DNA of 64,000 nucleotides from NCBI RefSeq assembly GCF_000959525.1, contig NZ_CP009831.1, forward strand, positions 744,001 to 808,000, in the 5' to 3' direction. The notes under the pieces are model-generated. The model searched no databases and was not told the origin of the DNA. It worked only from the letters and a program-made list of their open reading frames with translations. This DNA comes from Burkholderia multivorans ATCC BAA-247. GTDB taxonomy: Bacteria; Pseudomonadota; Gammaproteobacteria; Burkholderiales; Burkholderiaceae. The translations under genes were made by a program, and so were the position numbers. Below, piece after piece: positions 46,217-56,909 of this stretch (its first letter is position 1; each line of letters begins with the position of its first letter).

Positions 46217-48349
46217 ATGACCATTTTTTCGTTGCGCACGCCGCCGGCGTCGCGCAGTGCCTGCGCGCGGCCCGCGCCGCGCATGCTGAAACTTGCCGTT
46301 CCCGCGCTGACTGCCGGCGTGCTGAGCGCGACGGCTGCGGCGGCCGACGCCGCACGTCGCGCCGAAGCGTCTCCCGACGAGTCGGGCATGCTGTTGCCGC
46401 CCGTCGAAGTCGTCGCGTCGCCATTGTCGACGCCGCTCGTCGTCGTCACCGATCCGAAGGCGCCGCGCCAGCCGCTGCCCGCGAGCGACGGCGCCGACTA
46501 TCTGAAGACGATCCCCGGCTTCACGTCGATCCGCAGCGGCGGAACGAACGGCGACCCCGTACTGCGCGGCATGTTCGGCTCGCGGCTCAACGTGCTCGCG
46601 AACGGGATGCCGACGCTCGGCGCGTGTCCGAACCGGATGGACGCGCCGACGTCCTATATCGCACCGGAAAGCTACGACAAGGTGACGGTCGTGAAAGGGC
46701 CGCAGACGGTGCTGTACGGCCCCGGCGCCTCGGCCGGCACCGTGCTGTTCGAGCGCACGACGCCGCGTTTCGAGCGGCCCGGCATGCGCTTCGACGGCAG
46801 CGTCGTCGGCGGGTCGTTCGGCCGCAACGACCAGAACGTCGACGTGACGGCCGGCACGCCCGATTTCTACGGCCGCGTCATCGCGAATCACGCGCATGCG
46901 CAGGACTACCGCGACGGCAACGGCCGCACGGTGCCGTCGCAATGGGACAAATGGAACGCCGATGCCGCGCTCGGCTGGACGCCCGACGCGCACACGCGCG
47001 TCGAGCTGACGGCCGGCACCGGCGACGGCTACGCGCGCTATGCGGGGCGCGGGATGGACGGCGCGCACTTCCGCCGCGACACGTTCGGCCTGTCGTTCGA
47101 CAAGCGGCATCTCGGCGACGTGCTCGACCGGATCGAAGCGCGCGTCTACTACAACGAAGCCGATCACGTGATGGACAACTACACGCTGCGGCAGCCCGAT
47201 CCGGCGAGCAGCATGCCGATGCGGATGGCGTCCGAGGTGCGGCGGCGGACGGTCGGCGCGCGTGCGGCCGCGACGTGGCGATTCGGCAACGCGTTCAAGC
47301 TCGTGACGGGCGTCGACGCGCAATCGAACCGGCTCGATTCGCGCGCCGCGATGGGGCGGCAGAACTATGGCGACCAGCCGTGGGACGCGCAGGCGACGAT
47401 GTGGAACGCCGGCGCGTTCGGCGAACTCACGTGGTACGCGACGGAGGCTGCGCGAGTGATCGGCGGCGCGCGTGTCGACTATGCGAGCGCGCGTGACAAG
47501 CGCGCGACGACGGGCGGCATGATGACGAGCCGGCCGAACCCGACGTTCGACGACGATCGTGCGCGCGTGCTGCCGAGCGGCTTCGTGCGCTACGAGCGCG
47601 ACCTGGCGTCGCTGCCCGTGACCTGGTATGCGGGCATCGGCCATGCCGAGCGCTATCCGGACTACTGGGAGCTGTTTTCCGCGAAACGCGGGCCGGCCGG
47701 TTCGGTCAACGCGTTCTCGGCCGTGCAGCCCGAGAAGACGACGCAGCTCGACATCGGCGCGCAGTACAAGAGCGATCGGCTCGACGCGTGGGTATCCGCG
47801 TATGCGGGCTATGTGCAGGACTTCATCCTGTTCGACTACGCGAGCGGCACGATGGGCTCGACCACGCGGGCGAGCAACGTGAACGCGCAGATCATGGGCG
47901 GCGAAGCCGGCGTCGGCTGGCGGCCGATCGCACCGCTGCGCATCGAGACCTCGGTCGCGTACGCGTGGGGGCGCAATGCGACGAGCGGCGATCCGTTGCC
48001 GCAGATGCCGCCGCTCGAGGCGCGCGTCGGGCTCGAGTACACGCGCGGCGCGTGGTCGGCCGGCGGGTTGTGGCGGGTCGTTGCGCCGCAGCATCGCTAT
48101 GCGCTGAACGAGGGCAACGTGGTCGGCAAGGACTTCGGACCGAGCGCGGGATTCGGCGTGCTGTCGCTGCATGCGCAGTACAACCTGAGCAAGACCGTGC
48201 AGATCTCGGTCGGCGTCGACAACCTGCTGAACAAGGCCTATGCCGAGCATCTGAACCTCGCCGGCAATGCGGGCTTCGGCTATCCGGCGAACGCGCCCGT
48301 CAACGAGCCGGGCCGCACTGCCTGGGTGCGCGTCAGCGCGAAGCTGTAG
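46217..48349 (+). CDS. TonB-dependent copper receptor (OprC/NosA type)
   Basis: A 710-residue outer-membrane receptor. After the signal the plug domain appears with PPVEVVASPL, PASDGADYLKTIPGFTSIRSGGTNGDPVLRGMFGSRLNVLANG and MPTLGACPNRMDAPTSYI, the Cys/Met segment typical of OprC-like copper receptors; VVKGPQTVLYGPGASAGTVLFERT closes the plug. The barrel ends with RTAWVRVSAKL. It imports or scavenges copper with energy from TonB. The start was set at MTIFSLRTPP because a weaker upstream ATG lacks a signal. It pairs with the DUF2946 gene before it. Confidence 0.92.
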   Translation: MTIFSLRTPPASRSACARPAPRMLKLAVPALTAGVLSATAAAADAARRAEASPDESGMLLPPVEVVASPLSTPLVVVTDPKAPRQPLPASDGADYLKTIPGFTSIRSGGTNGDPVLRGMFGSRLNVLANGMPTLGACPNRMDAPTSYIAPESYDKVTVVKGPQTVLYGPGASAGTVLFERTTPRFERPGMRFDGSVVGGSFGRNDQNVDVTAGTPDFYGRVIANHAHAQDYRDGNGRTVPSQWDKWNADAALGWTPDAHTRVELTAGTGDGYARYAGRGMDGAHFRRDTFGLSFDKRHLGDVLDRIEARVYYNEADHVMDNYTLRQPDPASSMPMRMASEVRRRTVGARAAATWRFGNAFKLVTGVDAQSNRLDSRAAMGRQNYGDQPWDAQATMWNAGAFGELTWYATEAARVIGGARVDYASARDKRATTGGMMTSRPNPTFDDDRARVLPSGFVRYERDLASLPVTWYAGIGHAERYPDYWELFSAKRGPAGSVNAFSAVQPEKTTQLDIGAQYKSDRLDAWVSAYAGYVQDFILFDYASGTMGSTTRASNVNAQIMGGEAGVGWRPIAPLRIETSVAYAWGRNATSGDPLPQMPPLEARVGLEYTRGAWSAGGLWRVVAPQHRYALNEGNVVGKDFGPSAGFGVLSLHAQYNLSKTVQISVGVDNLLNKAYAEHLNLAGNAGFGYPANAPVNEPGRTAWVRVSAKL

Positions 48350-49663
<1,314 letters not shown>

Positions 49664-49666
49664 CGG

Positions 49667-50719
49667 ATGGCCGCCCGTGACGGGCACGCGTCGCCAATGC
49701 GGCGCGTCGCCGTGTATGCAGTAGCCGGTTGTGCGGCTGTGGCCGCCGTCGTGCTGTGGCGCGGCGCGGCGCCGCCGCGCGGCATCGAAGTCGCGCACGC
49801 CGGATCGCAGGCGGGCGAACGCAGCGCGATTGCATTGCCATCGCCGGCGGCGCAGCCGGCCGGTGCAAGCGCGCCCGCGCCGCTGGCCGGATCGAGCGCG
49901 CCGCGCTTGCCGCTCGATCCGGGCGGCCATCTGGCGAAGTCGCGCGCGGTGCGTGATTTCTTCGACTATTGCCTGACTGCACAGAGCGAGATCGACGCCG
50001 CCGCGCTCGATGCGCTCGTCGCCCGCGAGATCGCCGCGCAGCTCGACGGCACGGTCGCGCAGGCGGAAGCGCTCGACGTCTGGCATCGGTATCGCGCCTA
50101 TCGCGACGCGCTTGCAAAGCTGCCCGACGCGGGCGCCGTCACCGACAAGTCCGATCTCGGCGCGCTGCAGCTCGCGCTCGACCGGCGCGCGTCGGTTGCG
50201 TACCGGACGCTCGGCGACTGGAGCGAACCGTTTTTCGGTGCGGAGCAGTGGCGGCAGCGCTACGACCTCGCGCGGCTGCGCATCATGCAGGACCGCACGC
50301 TGACCGATGCGCAGAAGGCCGAGCGGCTCGCGGCGCTCGATCAGCAGATGCCGGCCGACGAGCGTGCGGCGCAGCAGCGCGCGAACGCGCAGCAGGCCGC
50401 GATCGACCGGATCGCGCAGTGGCAGAAGAGCGGGGCGGCGCCCGACGCGACACGCGCGGCACTGGCGCAGACGCTCGGTGCGGACGTCGCCGCGCGTGTC
50501 GCGCAGCTGCAGCAGGACGACGCGTCGTGGCAAAGCCGCTATGCCGATTACGCGGTGCAGCGCGCGCAGATCGAAGCCGCCGGTCTGTCGCCGCAGGATC
50601 GCGACGCGCAGATCGCCGCGCTGCGGCAGCGCGTGTTTACGAAACCGGGCGAAGCGGTGCGCGCGGCGTCGCTCGATCGCGGTGCGGCCGCTGCGGCTAC
50701 GGCGGGCACCGCGCAGTAA
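49667..50719 (+). CDS. lif: Lipase-specific foldase (Lif chaperone)
   Basis: A 350-residue membrane-anchored chaperone that folds LipA in the periplasm. A short cytoplasmic start and one helix (VAVYAVAGCAAVAAVVLW) anchor it; an Ala/Pro-rich linker follows. The foldase motif RxxFDY is seen as RDFFDYCLTA near residue 93, and the rest is the long helical Lif scaffold (DLARLRIMQDRTLTDAQKAERLAALDQQMP). It starts three bases after the lipA stop. The pair is obligatory in this lipase family. Confidence 0.95.
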   Translation: MAARDGHASPMRRVAVYAVAGCAAVAAVVLWRGAAPPRGIEVAHAGSQAGERSAIALPSPAAQPAGASAPAPLAGSSAPRLPLDPGGHLAKSRAVRDFFDYCLTAQSEIDAAALDALVAREIAAQLDGTVAQAEALDVWHRYRAYRDALAKLPDAGAVTDKSDLGALQLALDRRASVAYRTLGDWSEPFFGAEQWRQRYDLARLRIMQDRTLTDAQKAERLAALDQQMPADERAAQQRANAQQAAIDRIAQWQKSGAAPDATRAALAQTLGADVAARVAQLQQDDASWQSRYADYAVQRAQIEAAGLSPQDRDAQIAALRQRVFTKPGEAVRAASLDRGAAAAATAGTAQ

Positions 50720-50743
50720 CGGCCCGCACGCGCGGCCGTCGGC

Positions 50744-52270
50744 TCACGCGGCGCGCGTCACGTGCCGCGGCAGGTGCTGCTCGATGATCGCTGCCAGCGT
50801 GTCGAAGGCCGGCCCGATCCCTTCATGCGCGACGCACGCATAGCCGAGCAGCAGCCCGCGTTGCGCGGTGTCGGCGCGACTGTAATAGCTGGTCAGCGGC
50901 CGCACGATCACGCCCGCTTCGAATGCGCTCTGCGTGACCGCGCGATCGTCGCATGCGTCGGGCAGCCCGAGCACGAGATGCAGGCCGGCTTCGTCGCCCA
51001 TCACCGGCAACGTGTCGCCGAAGCGCGCGCGGATCGCATCGATCAGCAGTTGACGGCGCTCGCCGTATAGCGTGCGCATCCGTCTCACGTGCGAGGTCAG
51101 ATGGCCGTCCATGATGAACTCGGCGAGCACCGCCTGCTGCATCAGCTGTCCTTCGCGGTACAGCTCCGACAGGCCGGTGCGGAACGTGTCGACGAGATGC
51201 TCGGGCACGACCATGTAGCCCATCCGCAGGCCGGGAAACAGCATCTTGCCGAGGCTGCCGACGTAGATCACGCGGCCGCCGTCGTCGAGCCCCTGCAGCG
51301 ACGCGAGCGGGCGGCTGCCGTAACGGAATTCGCTGTCGTAGTCGTCCTCGATGATCCAGCAGCGATGCTGCCGCGCGTATTCGAGCAGCATGCGCCGCCG
51401 CGCGAGACTCATCACCATCCCGAGCGGATACTGATGCGATGGCGTGACGAGCACGAGCCGCGGCGGGTGCTGCATGTCGTTCGCGCTCGGCGCGAGCCCT
51501 TCCTGATCGACGGGCACGGGCGCGAGCGTGAGGCCGGCCGCCTGCAGCACACTGCGCACGCCCCAGTAGCACGGCTCCTCGACCCACGCGCGATCGCCGA
51601 TGTCGGACAGCAGCCGCACCGCGAGATCAATCGACTGATGAATGCCGGTCGTGATGATGACCTGATCCGGCGAGCATTTGACCGAGCGCGCGACGCGCAG
51701 ATAGTCGGCGAGCGCGCGACGCAGCGGCCGGTAGCCGCCGCCCGGCGCGTATGTGAGCAGTTCGGGGTTCGCTTCCTTCCAGAGCCGCGCCTGCAGGCGG
51801 CTCCACGTGCGGCTCGGAAATTCGGAGACGTCCGGCACGCCCGGCATGAACGCGCCCCACTGACGGCGCGACACGCCCGCATGCTCGATCAGCTGCCGGC
51901 CGCGCATCGACAACCCGCCTTGTGCGTCGGCCGCCGCGGTTGCGGCCGTTGCCGCCCCGCCGTCGGAACGCGCCGCGCCCGCGCCGTGCGCGCGCATCGC
52001 GGCGGCGTCGGGCCGCGTGTCGGCGACATAGGTGCCGCTGCCGGTCGTCGTCAGGACGTAGCCTTCGGCCGTCAGCTGGTCGTACACGTGCAGCACCGTA
52101 TTGCGGGCGATCGACAGGTCAGCGGCCAGCGTGCGCGAACTCGGCAGCTTCGTCCCCGGCCCTAATTCACCGGTCAGGATGGCCTGCTGCATCAGCTGCA
52201 GCAGCTGCCGGTACATCGGCTCGGACGAAGTCCGGTCGAGACGGGCGGACAGCCAGTCGGCGACGATCAC
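50744..52270 (-). CDS. MocR/GabR-type transcriptional regulator
   Basis: A 508-residue fusion of a GntR winged helix and a class I aminotransferase fold. The DNA-binding part is SEPMYRQLLQLMQQAILTGELGPGTKLPSSRTLAADLSIARNTVLHVYDQL. The aminotransferase part keeps the PLP lysine in GSLGKMLFPGLRMGY and the Asp in WIIEDDYDSEFRYGS. It senses PLP adducts with an amine and controls nearby transport or catabolic genes. It diverges from a polyamine-type ABC importer. GTG 52270 is taken as start; TTG 52279 is an alternative. Confidence 0.9.
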   Translation of the reverse strand: MIVADWLSARLDRTSSEPMYRQLLQLMQQAILTGELGPGTKLPSSRTLAADLSIARNTVLHVYDQLTAEGYVLTTTGSGTYVADTRPDAAAMRAHGAGAARSDGGAATAATAAADAQGGLSMRGRQLIEHAGVSRRQWGAFMPGVPDVSEFPSRTWSRLQARLWKEANPELLTYAPGGGYRPLRRALADYLRVARSVKCSPDQVIITTGIHQSIDLAVRLLSDIGDRAWVEEPCYWGVRSVLQAAGLTLAPVPVDQEGLAPSANDMQHPPRLVLVTPSHQYPLGMVMSLARRRMLLEYARQHRCWIIEDDYDSEFRYGSRPLASLQGLDDGGRVIYVGSLGKMLFPGLRMGYMVVPEHLVDTFRTGLSELYREGQLMQQAVLAEFIMDGHLTSHVRRMRTLYGERRQLLIDAIRARFGDTLPVMGDEAGLHLVLGLPDACDDRAVTQSAFEAGVIVRPLTSYYSRADTAQRGLLLGYACVAHEGIGPAFDTLAAIIEQHLPRHVTRAA

Positions 52271-52305
52271 GGTATCCAAAGTGGTCCTACTGGGAATATT
52301 GAAAT

Positions 52306-52324
52306 GGTTCCCTATTGTAGAACC
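52306..52324. promoter_or_regulatory. Inverted repeat GGTTC-N9-GAACC in the MocR/ABC divergent region
   Basis: A 5-base dyad in an AT-richer patch between the MocR start and the ABC ATPase start. TGGTCCTA at 52282-52289 resembles the left half. Position suggests an operator of the MocR regulator. Confidence 0.5.
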
Positions 52325-52388
52325 GTGCGCGCCGTATAGTGGCTCGCATCTCGATAAAGATCGTTGCGCAGCAAAGGGGACAGCCACG

Positions 52389-53543
52389 ATGAAGTCCGAT
52401 GATGTGATCGTCAGTTTTCGCGGCGTGCGAAAGACCTACGACGGCGAGACGCTCGTCGTCAAATCGCTGGATCTCGACATTCGCCGCGGCGAATTCCTGA
52501 CGCTGCTCGGGCCGTCCGGCTCGGGCAAGACCACGTGCCTGATGATGCTGGCGGGCTTCGAATTCCCGACCGGCGGCGAAATCCGCCTCGACGGCGAGCT
52601 GCTCAATCACGTGCCGCCGCACAAGCGCAACATCGGCATGGTGTTCCAGAACTACGCGCTGTTTCCGCATCTGACGGTGGAGCAGAACGTCGCCTATCCG
52701 CTGACGGTGCGCAAGCTGCCGGCGGGCGAGCGCGCCGAGCGTGTCGCGCATGCGCTGAAGATGGTGCAGATGGAGCGCTTCGCGAAGCGCTATCCGGCGC
52801 AGCTGTCGGGCGGCCAGCAGCAGCGCATTGCGCTCGCGCGTGCGCTGGTGTTCGAGCCGAAGCTCGTGCTGATGGACGAACCGCTCGGCGCGCTCGACAA
52901 GCAGCTGCGCGAGCACATGCAGTACGAGCTGAAGGCGCTGCACGAGAAGCTCGGCGTGACGTTCGTCTACGTGACGCACGACCAGGGCGAGGCGCTGACG
53001 ATGTCGGACCGCGTGGCGGTATTCGACAAGGGCATCGTGCAGCAGCTCGACACGGTGGACCGGCTCTACGAATCGCCGTGCAACGAATTCGTCGCGAACT
53101 TCATCGGCGACAGCAACCGGCTGCGCGGCACGATCGCGCGCGTCGACGGCGAGTTCTGCGAGCTGCGGCTCGGCGACGGCACGCGCCTCGTCGGCCGCCG
53201 CATCGGCGATGTCGCCGAGGGTGCGGCGGCCGTCGCATGCATCCGGCCCGAGCGGATGAGCCTCGCGGCGCAGGGTGCGAACGGCCATGCGCCGGATCGC
53301 GTCAATGGCGATGCGAACGGCCACGCGAACGGCCACGCGAACGGCGCGGCGGCGAACCGGCTGACGGGCGAGGCGCGCAGCCTCATCTATTTCGGCGATC
53401 ACGTGCGCGTGCGTTGCGCGCTGCCGGGGCAGGACGAATGCTTCGTGAAGATGCCGCTCGGCACCGGCGCGCTCGACGCGTTCTCGCCGGGCGCGCCGGT
53501 CTCGCTCGCGTTCGCGCCCGAGCATCTGCGCGTCTTTGCGTAG
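52389..53543 (+). CDS. ABC importer ATPase, spermidine/putrescine (PotA) type
   Basis: A 384-residue ATPase. Walker A GPSGSGKTT (41-49), the Q loop (FQNYALFP), the signature LSGGQQQRIALARAL, Walker B LVLMDEP and the switch His in YVTHDQGEA are all present. The C-terminal TOBE-like regulatory part is interrupted by an Asn/Gly/His/Ala-rich repeat (about 296-320) made of 12-base units. It drives uptake together with the binding protein and two permeases that follow. The MocR gene diverges from it. Confidence 0.93.
   Translation: MKSDDVIVSFRGVRKTYDGETLVVKSLDLDIRRGEFLTLLGPSGSGKTTCLMMLAGFEFPTGGEIRLDGELLNHVPPHKRNIGMVFQNYALFPHLTVEQNVAYPLTVRKLPAGERAERVAHALKMVQMERFAKRYPAQLSGGQQQRIALARALVFEPKLVLMDEPLGALDKQLREHMQYELKALHEKLGVTFVYVTHDQGEALTMSDRVAVFDKGIVQQLDTVDRLYESPCNEFVANFIGDSNRLRGTIARVDGEFCELRLGDGTRLVGRRIGDVAEGAAAVACIRPERMSLAAQGANGHAPDRVNGDANGHANGHANGAAANRLTGEARSLIYFGDHVRVRCALPGQDECFVKMPLGTGALDAFSPGAPVSLAFAPEHLRVFA
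53277..53345 (+). repeat. 12-base coding repeat in the ABC ATPase
   Basis: GCGAACGGCCAC occurs twice in tandem (53313-53336), with a partial third copy to 53345 and a variant copy at 53277-53288. It encodes ANGH units in the regulatory domain and may vary in number between strains. Confidence 0.75.
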
Positions 53544-53636
53544 GCGCCCGCGCCGAGCGAGCCGACAGCGCGCGGCACGTCGCCCATGACAACGTCACGC
53601 ATTCACCACGACCACCACAAGAGGAGAGCAACGATC

Positions 53637-54683
53637 ATGAACGGAACAGGTTTTGCGGTGCGCGGCACCGCGCTCGCATTGGCGCTGGCTGCCGTCGGCG
53701 CATCGGCAACGGCGGCGGAGCTGACGGTCGTCAACTTCGGCGGCGCGAACGGCGACGCGCAGAAGGTCGCGTTCAACCAGCCGTTCGAGAAGGCGACCGG
53801 CAACAAGGTCACCGCCGTCGAGTACAACGGCGAGCAGGCCAAGGTGAAAGCGATGGTCGAAGCGAAGCACGTCAACTGGGACGTGGTCGAAGTCGAGTCG
53901 GGCGACCTGAATCGCGGCTGCGACGAAGGGCTGTACGAGAAACTCGACTGGTCGAAAATCGCGAAGAAGTCGGACCTCATTCCGGAAGCGCCGCAAGTGT
54001 GCGGCGTCGGCTTCTTCGTCTGGTCGACCGCGCTGTCGTACAACGCCGACAAGCTGAAGACCGCGCCGACCGGCTGGGCCGATTTCTGGAACGTGAAGAA
54101 ATTCCCGGGCAAGCGCGGAATGCGCAAGGGCGCGCGCTATAACCTCGAGTTCGCGCTGATGGCCGACGGCGTCGCGCCCAAGGACGTGTACAAGGTGCTC
54201 GGCACGAAGGCCGGCCAGGACCGTGCGTTCAAGAAGCTCGACGAACTGAAGCCGTATATCCAGTGGTGGGAAGCGGGCGCGCAGCCGCCGCAGTTCCTCG
54301 TCGCCGGCGACGTCGTGATGTCGACGGCGTACAACGGCCGCATCGATGCCGCGCAGAAGGAAGGCAAGAACCTGAAGGTCGTGTGGAACGGCAGCATCTA
54401 CGATCTCGACTACTGGGCGATTCCGAAGGGCTCGCCGAACAAGGCGCTTGCCGAGCAGTACATCGCCTACACGCTGACGCCGAAGCCGCAGCAGGCGTAC
54501 GCGCAGCACATCGCGTACGGGCCGGCGAACATCGCGGCGATCAAGTCGCTCGACGCGAAGACGCTTGCGAACCTGCCGAATTCGCCAGCCAACGGCAAGA
54601 ACGCGGTGCTTGAAGACATCGGGTTCTGGACCGATCACAGCGACGAACTCGAGCAGCGCTTCGCCGCGTGGGCGACGAAGTAA
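53637..54683 (+). CDS. Periplasmic solute-binding protein, PotD/PotF type
   Basis: A 348-residue binding protein. A signal peptide (ALALALAAVGASATA) is followed by AELTVVNFGGANGDAQKVAFNQPFEKATGNKVTAVEYNGEQAKVKAM, typical of group 1 polyamine-type binding proteins; VCGVGFFVWSTALSYNADKL and KRGMRKGARYNLEFALMADG follow. GAGGAGA lies well before ATG 53637. It captures the substrate (polyamine or another amine) for the importer. The exact ligand cannot be named. Confidence 0.93.
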   Translation: MNGTGFAVRGTALALALAAVGASATAAELTVVNFGGANGDAQKVAFNQPFEKATGNKVTAVEYNGEQAKVKAMVEAKHVNWDVVEVESGDLNRGCDEGLYEKLDWSKIAKKSDLIPEAPQVCGVGFFVWSTALSYNADKLKTAPTGWADFWNVKKFPGKRGMRKGARYNLEFALMADGVAPKDVYKVLGTKAGQDRAFKKLDELKPYIQWWEAGAQPPQFLVAGDVVMSTAYNGRIDAAQKEGKNLKVVWNGSIYDLDYWAIPKGSPNKALAEQYIAYTLTPKPQQAYAQHIAYGPANIAAIKSLDAKTLANLPNSPANGKNAVLEDIGFWTDHSDELEQRFAAWATK

Positions 54684-54774
54684 TCGCACCGCTGTCCCGA
54701 TGCAACCGGCCGCGCGGCGCTTCGTTCGCGTCGCGCGGCATTCCGCCGGATCGCGCTCCGGCCGGAGAGAACCG

Positions 54775-56040
54775 TTGAACACGATGACGATCGCTTCTTC
54801 CCCGACGTCGACGGCCGCACTCAAGCGCGAGCTGAAGGCGGCCGAAGCCCGCAAGCGCACGATGGCGCTGCTGCTGATCGCGCCGCTCGCGATCTTCCTG
54901 CTGCTGGTGTTCGTCGTGCCGATCGGCACGCTGCTCACGCGCGCGGTGCAGAACCCCGAGATCGCCGCCGCGCTGCCGAACACGGTCGCCGCGCTGTCGA
55001 AGTGGGACCGCAAGACGCCGCCCGCCGACGCCGCTTACGCGGCGCTCGCCACCGACATGACGAAGGTCGCCGACAGCGACGCGATGGGCGCGCTCGCACG
55101 GCGGCTGAACACTGAGATTCCCGGCTATCGCTCGCTCGTCGCGAAAACGGCGCGCGCGATGCCGCTGAAAAGCGACGATGGCACGGCGCTGACGCCGGCC
55201 GGCACGCGCGGCAAACTGCTCGAACTCGATGCGCGCTGGGGCGAGATCGCCTACTGGCAGGCCATCGCCAAAAACGGCAGCGCCTATTCGCCGTTCTATC
55301 TGCTGGCCGCGCTCGATCACAAGCTGGACGGCTTCGGTAACATCGTGCACGCCGATCCGGATCAGTCGATCTATCTGGCGATCTTCGGCCGCACGTTCGT
55401 GATCGGCATTGCCGTGACGCTGTTCGCGCTGCTGCTCGGCTATCCGCTCGCCTACTGGATCTCGACGCTGTCGGAGCGGCGCGCGAACCTGGCGATGATC
55501 CTCGTGCTGATTCCGTTCTGGACCTCGGTGCTCGTGCGCGTGGCCGCGTGGATCGTGCTGCTGCAGAACGAAGGGCTGATCAACAAGGCGCTGATCGGCA
55601 GCGGCCTGATCGCGCATCCGCTCGCGCTGCTGTTCAATCGCGTGGGCGTCTATATCTCGATGACGCACATTCTGCTGCCGTTCATGATCCTGCCGCTGTA
55701 CAGCGTGATGAAGTCGATTCCGCCGACCTACCAGCGCGCGGCCGTCTCGCTCGGCAGCCATCCGTTCGCGGCGTTCTGGCGCGTGTACGTGCCGCAGACG
55801 TATCCGGGCGTCGGCGCGGGCGCGCTGCTCGTGTTCATCCTCGCGATCGGCTACTACATCACGCCGGCGCTGCTCGGCGGCCCGAACGATCAGATGGTGA
55901 GCTACTACGTCGCGTACTTCACGAACGTGACGATCAACTGGGGAATGGCGTGTGCGCTCGGCGGGCTGCTGCTCGCGGCGACGCTCGTGCTGTATGCGGT
56001 GTACGGGCGCTTCACGCGCACCAACGTGAGCCTCGGCTGA
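54775..56040 (+). CDS. ABC importer permease, PotB type with large periplasmic loop
   Basis: A 421-residue permease. A first helix (MALLLIAPLAIFLLLVFVVPIGTLL) is followed by an unusually long hydrophilic loop of about 140 residues (roughly 60-195) and then five helices with the EAA-type cytoplasmic loop (RAAVSLGSHPFAAFWRVYVPQTYPG). TTG 54775 is the best start: GGAGAGA at 54764-54770 is four bases upstream, while ATG 54784 is too far. The loop is known from some relatives and may contact the binding protein. Confidence 0.9.
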   Translation: MNTMTIASSPTSTAALKRELKAAEARKRTMALLLIAPLAIFLLLVFVVPIGTLLTRAVQNPEIAAALPNTVAALSKWDRKTPPADAAYAALATDMTKVADSDAMGALARRLNTEIPGYRSLVAKTARAMPLKSDDGTALTPAGTRGKLLELDARWGEIAYWQAIAKNGSAYSPFYLLAALDHKLDGFGNIVHADPDQSIYLAIFGRTFVIGIAVTLFALLLGYPLAYWISTLSERRANLAMILVLIPFWTSVLVRVAAWIVLLQNEGLINKALIGSGLIAHPLALLFNRVGVYISMTHILLPFMILPLYSVMKSIPPTYQRAAVSLGSHPFAAFWRVYVPQTYPGVGAGALLVFILAIGYYITPALLGGPNDQMVSYYVAYFTNVTINWGMACALGGLLLAATLVLYAVYGRFTRTNVSLG

Positions 56041-56072
56041 GCGCGGGCCGACAGGGAAAGGAGAACAGGACC

Positions 56073-56909
56073 ATGAAACTGGCCAGGCCGCTGTTTGCGC
56101 CGCACATGTCGTTCGTCGAGCGCGCGTGGTACGTCGCGTTGCGCGTGCTCGTCGTGCTCACGCTGCTGTATCTGATCCTGCCGGTGCTCGCGATCGTGCC
56201 GCTGTCGTTCTCGTCGAGCACGTTCCTCGTGTATCCGATTCCGGGGTTCTCGACGCGCTGGTACGAGAACCTGATCGCGTCGGACGAGTGGCGCATGGCC
56301 GCGAAGAACAGCTTCATCGTGGCGCCGTCGGCGACGCTGGTGGCGACCGTGCTCGGCACGCTGGCCGCGATCGGGCTGACGAAGGCCGAGTTCCGCGGCA
56401 AGGGGCTGCTGATGGCGGTGCTGCTCTCGCCGATGATCGTGCCGGTGGTGGTGGTCGGTGTCGGCATGTATCTGTTCTTCGCGCCGCTGGGGCTCGCGAA
56501 CACGTACACGGGGCTGATCGCGGCGCACGCGGCGCTCGGCGTGCCGTTCGTCGTGACGACGGTGGCCGCGACGCTGCAGGGGTTCAACCAGAACCTCGTG
56601 CGCGCGAGCCTGTCGCTGGGCGCGAATCCGGTGACGACATTCTTCCGCGTGACGCTGCCGGTGATTGCGCCGGGCGTGATGTCGGGTGCGCTGTTCGCGT
56701 TCGCGACGTCGTTCGACGAAGTGGTCGTCACGCTGTTTCTGGCCGGTGCGGACCAGACGACGCTGCCGCGGCAGATGTTTACCGGCATCCGCGAAAACAT
56801 CAGCCCGACGATCGCGGCGCTCGCGACGATCCTGATCGTGTTCTCGACGAGCCTGCTGCTCGCGCTCGAATGGCTGCGCGGCCGTCAGGCGCGGCGCGCG
56901 GTGGCGTAA
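56073..56909 (+). CDS. ABC importer permease, PotC type
   Basis: A 278-residue permease with six helices. The EAA motif reads VRASLSLGANPVTTFFRVTLPVIAPG. It follows the PotB-type permease after 32 bases with AAGGAG before the ATG, and closes the four-gene importer operon (ATPase, binding protein, two permeases). It is shorter than its partner because it lacks the big periplasmic loop. Confidence 0.93.
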   Translation: MKLARPLFAPHMSFVERAWYVALRVLVVLTLLYLILPVLAIVPLSFSSSTFLVYPIPGFSTRWYENLIASDEWRMAAKNSFIVAPSATLVATVLGTLAAIGLTKAEFRGKGLLMAVLLSPMIVPVVVVGVGMYLFFAPLGLANTYTGLIAAHAALGVPFVVTTVAATLQGFNQNLVRASLSLGANPVTTFFRVTLPVIAPGVMSGALFAFATSFDEVVVTLFLAGADQTTLPRQMFTGIRENISPTIAALATILIVFSTSLLLALEWLRGRQARRAVA

